Assembly (NCBI RefSeq): GCF_902635505.1
Contig: NC_045431.1
Location: 99,017,988-99,081,987, forward strand
Direction of reading: 5' to 3'
Source of the DNA: Sarcophilus harrisii
Lineage: Eukaryota > Chordata > Mammalia > Dasyuromorphia > Dasyuridae
Length of the DNA: 64,000 nt
Below are positions 60,268-64,000 of this stretch, in pieces; position 1 is the stretch's first letter, and each line of letters opens with the position of its first letter. The notes below the pieces were generated by a model, which did not search any database, was not told the DNA's origin, and saw only the letters and a program-made list of their open reading frames with translations. Both the position numbers and the translations under genes were made by a program.

Positions 60268-61019
60268 AAAGGCAAAACGTGTCCTGCCCTCACCTAGCTG
60301 ACTGGAAGAAGGGTGGGATCTAATAGGTCCACAGAAGGCGCCATGAAGAGGGGAGGGAGGTGGAGGCAATAGTAGAGACAATGAGTATACAGTAAGCGCC
60401 TATTAAGGGGGCAGACGTGTGTCTGGGTAATACGCGATAATTTCGAGAGCAGGACTGGGTCATCTGAAGGTGGGATGGGTAGGGATTCGAAGTCTCTTTA
60501 CATGTTCCTCTCCTCTTGCACACCACCGTACAGTTTATGCTGGAGATACTAGCCATTCTCGCACCCAGCGCACCCTATCCTGTGCCTTTTCACGAACTGA
60601 ACCCCGTGACTGGGATGCCCTTCCTGGTCACCTCTGCTTCTCCGAATTAAACTAAATTAAATTCCTGTCTCTCTCAGGGACTCCAGCTCAAACACTATCT
60701 TTTGTAGGAGGTTCGCTGATGCCTTTCCCTCCCTCCCCCAAATTACCTTAGGATCTTGCATCTACTTATTATGCGCATGTTGTCTCTCCCAACCTCCCAT
60801 CCTCTATTAGACACATAAACTCCTTAATAGCGCGAATTTAGGGTTAGCGAATTTTAGGGTTAATAGCTGCAGTTTTGGGTTATGCGTTGAATCTCCAATT
60901 TAATATACTATCTGGCAAATAATGCTTATTATTAGATGCTGTTTGAATAATTCACTGCCAGACGCATAGAAAAAGTTGTCTAAATCCATTGTCTCCTCTT
61001 CTCTCACTCATTTTAACCC
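60268..61019. other. Upstream flank, nothing recognised
   Basis: Unique-looking sequence. Short telomere-like words (TTTAGGGTTAG, TTTTAGGGTTAA) at 60837-60862 are not in tandem. No exon or repeat family identified. Confidence 0.35.
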
Positions 61020-61059
61020 CTTTCAACTTAACTTTTTTAAAATAGAAATTGCTTTTTCC

Positions 61060-62059
61060 AAAGTTACTGAGATTTTATTTATTGTATTGGGAAAAAAAGT
61101 AAGAAAAAAAAAGAAAAACAGAAAAGGAATACAAAACAAAATAAAGCAAAACAAAAGAGAACATTGTCTTGTACTCAGCAGAACATCAGGGAGTATCCAA
61201 AATATATCAGGACAAATTACCAGATCAAGAAAGTATATCTAGTAGTAGAAGAAATTATATTCTCAAATGCCCATTTTTTTTCTTTACGTCCTTGTAAACT
61301 GTTGACTCTCTGCCGTGTACCTTATTTACTTTATTCTTTTTCCCCCTTTCATTCCACCCCCTATCCCCAAGCAAGCACAGTTAAGAAAATTATATTCAGG
61401 TATATTATATATATATATATGTATATGTAGATATATATGTATATGTAGATATCTACATACATACACACATTCATACCTCCCACCGACATACACACATTTT
61501 TTCAGTCCCTGATGACTCTTGAATTAATTTCTGCTTCATAACTTGCCTTATTACTTAATCTTCCCTCACCCAAAGATTCCTCTCTTGTCTTCTCTTACCC
61601 TTTGCTTCCCCATCCACCCATTCCTCCTTCAATATTTCTTTATGGATTTTGGAGGGTGCTATACCTTTCATGATACATATGTAGTGTTGCCTATTGAACT
61701 CATTCCAGATGTGAGTTGGTTTTCAGAACTAGGAGCCTTACTACCCCCTCTAATGCCTCTATATCTATTCTTCCTCTGCCCCTCATTTGTATTCTAGTGA
61801 GATTTTAGAAATAATTTTACTGATATCTTTTGTTTTGTCCCTCCTTCTCCTTACACCTTCTATAGTGATTCCTTCTAATAAAGAATAAAAAAGAAAGAAA
61901 AGAAAGCAGTTCAGCAAAACTAACCCACATTTCAACTAAAGGCAACTATCTACATTGTTCTATGTCCATAATACTTTTATCTCTTCAGACAAGGGAGGGA
62001 AATACGTTATACTATCTCTTCTTACAGGCCAAGGTTGGTAATTAAAATGACATAGTTTT
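61060..62059 (+). mobile_element. Unnamed interspersed repeat, copy B, probably continuing past the inserted L1
   Basis: The first 450 bp align with the minus strand of 17600-18060. The 63002-63440 part resembles a diverged antisense L1 ORF2 region (CAGCCATTCCCCAATAAATA, GACATTCCTTTG, TTTCTAGTTTTGCTGCTAAA), so the host repeat may be an old L1-related element. The family is not settled. Confidence 0.45.
61398..61470. repeat. TA/GTAGATA microsatellite
   Basis: TATATATATATATGTATATG and GTAGATATATATGTATATG units, at the place corresponding to the microsatellite of copy A. Confidence 0.8.
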
Positions 62060-62985
62060 TTAAAAAATTTTTTTACTATACCTTTTTATTTACAGGTTAT
62101 ATGCATGGGTAATTTTACAGCACTGACAATTACCAAACCTTTTGTTCCAATTTTTCCCCTCCTTTCCCCCATCCCCTCTCCAAGATGGCAGGTTGACCAA
62201 TACATGTTAAATATGTTAAAGTATAAATTAAATACAATATAAGTATACATGTCCAAACAGTTATTTTGCTGTACAAAAAGAATCAGATTTTGAAATATTG
62301 TACCATTAGCCTGTGAAGGAAATCAAAAATACAGGCGGACAAAAATAAAGGGATTGGGAATTCTATGTACTGGTTCATAGTCATCTCCCAGAGTTTTTTC
62401 GCTGGGTGTAGCTGGTTCAATTCATTACTGCTCTATTGGAACTGGAATTTGGTTCATCTCATTGCTAGAGATGGCCACGTCCATCAGAATTGATCATCAT
62501 ATAGTATTGTTGTTGAAGTATACAATGATCTCCTGATCCTGCTCATTTTACTCAGCATCAGATCATGTAAGTCTCTCCAGGTCTTTCTGAAATCCTCCTG
62601 CTGGTCATTTCTTACCACAATAATATTCCATAATATTCATATACCACAATTTATTCAGCCATTCTCTAATTGATGGGCATCCACTCAGTTTCCACTTTCT
62701 GGCCACTACAAAGAGACCTGCCACAAACATTCTTGCATATACAGGTCCCTTTCCCTTCTTTAAGATCTCTTTGGGATATAAGCCCAGTAGAAATACTGCT
62801 GGATCAAAGGGTATGTACAGTTTGATAACTTTTTGAGCATAGTTCCAAATTGTTCTCCAGAATGGCTGGATGTATTCGCAATTCCACCAACAATGTATCA
62901 GTGTGCCTGTTTTCCCACATCCCCTCCAACATTTAGCATTATCTTTTCCTATTATTCTAGCTAATCTGATAGGTGTATAGTGGTA
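62060..62985 (-). mobile_element. 5'-truncated LINE-1 with full 3' UTR and target duplication
   Basis: On the minus strand: broken ORF2 C-terminus, then the 3' UTR through TATACTTATATTGTATTTAA, CATGTATTGGTCAACCTGCC, ATTACCCATGCATATAACCT and an A-rich end. Flanked by AAAATGACATAGTTTT (62044-62059) and AAAATGATATAGTTTT (62986-63001), one mismatch. More diverged than the copy at 34920-35764. Confidence 0.9.
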
Positions 62986-63001
62986 AAAATGATATAGTTT
63001 T

Positions 63002-63440
63002 CAATTTTGATTATTTTGTTCTTGTTCTTTTGTTTTACAAGGTTGTAATCATTGTATATATTGCTTTGCTCATACTGCTGACTTCATTTTATACCAGTTC
63101 ACCAATCTTCCTATGCAGTTCTATATCCTAATAGCCATCATTTCTTAAAGCATAGTCATAAAGTTGCATAACTTGTTCAGCCATTCCCCAATAAATAGAC
63201 ATTCCTTTGTTTCTAGTTTTGCTGCTAAAAGAAAATGCTGTTATTAATATTTTGGTGCATGTAGAACATTTCTGTATTTGCCCTCTTTTCAATAACTTCA
63301 TAGCAGTAGGATTTTGGGGTCAAAGCTGTGGCTGTTTTAGTCATTTTCTTATAATTCTAAATTGCTTTCCAGAGTGATTCTACCACTTCATAGTTCCTTC
63401 ACAGTTCCCTATACAGTGCCTGTATTTTCATAACTTACAA
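63002..63440 (-). mobile_element. Diverged LINE-1-like sequence (antisense)
   Basis: CTTGTTCAGCCATTCCCCAA, TAAATAGACATTCCTTTG, TTTTGGGGTCAAAGCTGTGG, TAAATTGCTTTCCAGAGTGA parallel the antisense ORF2 end in the younger L1 copies (TTATTCAGCCATTC..GATGGGCAT..GGATCAAAGGGTATG..AAATTG.TCTCCAGAATGG). Confidence 0.6.
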
Positions 63441-63594
63441 CCCATGATCCTTTAATTGCCCAATCAAATGACCTTTTCTCAGTACTTATTTTTCTTAAAT
63501 CCTTGGCAATATTTCACACTAACTTTTCTTTCCTCTCAGTAACTATCTCCCCTCTTGTTTCTCTTTCTACCTATCTGGCTGTTTCAACTCAGTG

Positions 63595-63700
63595 TCCTTT
63601 GCTGGATCATCTTCTATGTCCAAAAGAATGTAAGTTCATTGAAGGCTACTTCATTTTTGCCTATATCCTTGCAATCTACTGAACTGTGAGTGATCCCAAG
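63595..63700 (+). mobile_element. L2 3' end fragment
   Basis: AAAAGAATGTAAGTTCATTG, AAGGCTACTTCATTTTTGCC, TATATCCTTGCAATC. Confidence 0.4.
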
Positions 63701-63879
63701 AAGCTCAGTTCTATTGAATATCCTGATGGGAACTGAGCATTCCCAGTCTTTCTGAAAAATCATTTCTGATCAATATCATCCCGGAACTCCTGGAAGTCAA
63801 TCCAACATCTAGTGTAGTGAACCTTTCCCCCTCTTTAGCCTGACATTATAATCTCATCCAAATACATAGAAAGGATCCC

Positions 63880-63985
63880 CTCCCTTCCCCTTTCCTTCTC
63901 TCCCCTTTCCTCTTTTCCTCTCCCTCCCTTCTTCTTTCCTCTTCTCTAATTTCTTTTCTCTTCACCTTTTTCTTCTGTAATATCG
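63880..63985 (+). repeat. CT-rich tract at the window end
   Basis: TCCCTTCCCCTTTCC / CTCTCCCCTTTCC composition; low complexity. Confidence 0.7.
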
Positions 63986-64000
63986 AGCCACTGGAATTTA

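Noticed and set aside
59545-60381. Open frames of 135-250 codons on both strands around 60 kb
   Set aside because: They fall in the polypyrimidine tract and CpG island and consist of Ser/Pro/Leu or Glu/Gly/Arg runs; open frames on both strands at once are a composition effect.
60837-60862. Interstitial telomere-like words
   Set aside because: Only two non-tandem TTAGGG-like words; not a telomeric array.

Overview
The window is 64 kb of metatherian (marsupial) nuclear DNA. The basis is the repeat content: LINE-1 3' ends of the marsupial type, RTE/BovB-like LINEs, tRNA-derived SINEs and their RTE-tailed relatives, CR1/L3 remnants and old MIR/L2 pieces. Base composition is AT-rich throughout, with one CpG island at about 59.0-59.9 kb. 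The species cannot be fixed from sequence alone.

One host gene is visible, and all of its coding exons are present: AADAT (kynurenine/alpha-aminoadipate aminotransferase, KAT II) on the minus strand. Thirteen coding exons run from the ATG at 58408 down to a TGA at 21390-21392. I joined them by hand. Every junction is GT-AG, the phases agree, and the product is 425 residues, the length of human KAT II. Lys263, Asp230, Asn202, Tyr142, Arg270 and Arg399 all fall at the expected positions. The CpG island about 0.6-1.5 kb upstream of the coding start carries GC boxes, an E-box and an inverted CCAAT box, and is the likely promoter with a non-coding first exon. A 336-bp polypyrimidine block (polypurine on the AADAT sense strand) lies just upstream of it.

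Layout: 1-21.4 kb is intergenic sequence downstream of AADAT, dense in fossils: old L1 3' ends, two diverged RTE copies in opposite orientations, a CR1/L3 LINE split by a SINE, a 305-bp direct duplication and possible LTR remnants. 21.4-58.4 kb is the AADAT gene, whose introns carry CR1/L3, SINE, L1 and BovB-like copies and simple repeats. 58.4-60.3 kb is the promoter, CpG island and polypyrimidine tract. 60.3-64 kb is upstream flank made largely of a diverged repeat into which a younger L1 has inserted.

I found no wholly new biological system. The points most worth a second look are a 5'-truncated L1 in intron 7 that also lacks the usual end of its 3' UTR and has a two-part poly(A) tail, a short SINE with a similar early poly(A), the tiny upstream ORF next to the AADAT start codon, the 305-bp duplication with clustered differences, a perfect 18-bp hairpin in intron 8, and a repeat family present in two inverted copies that I could not name.
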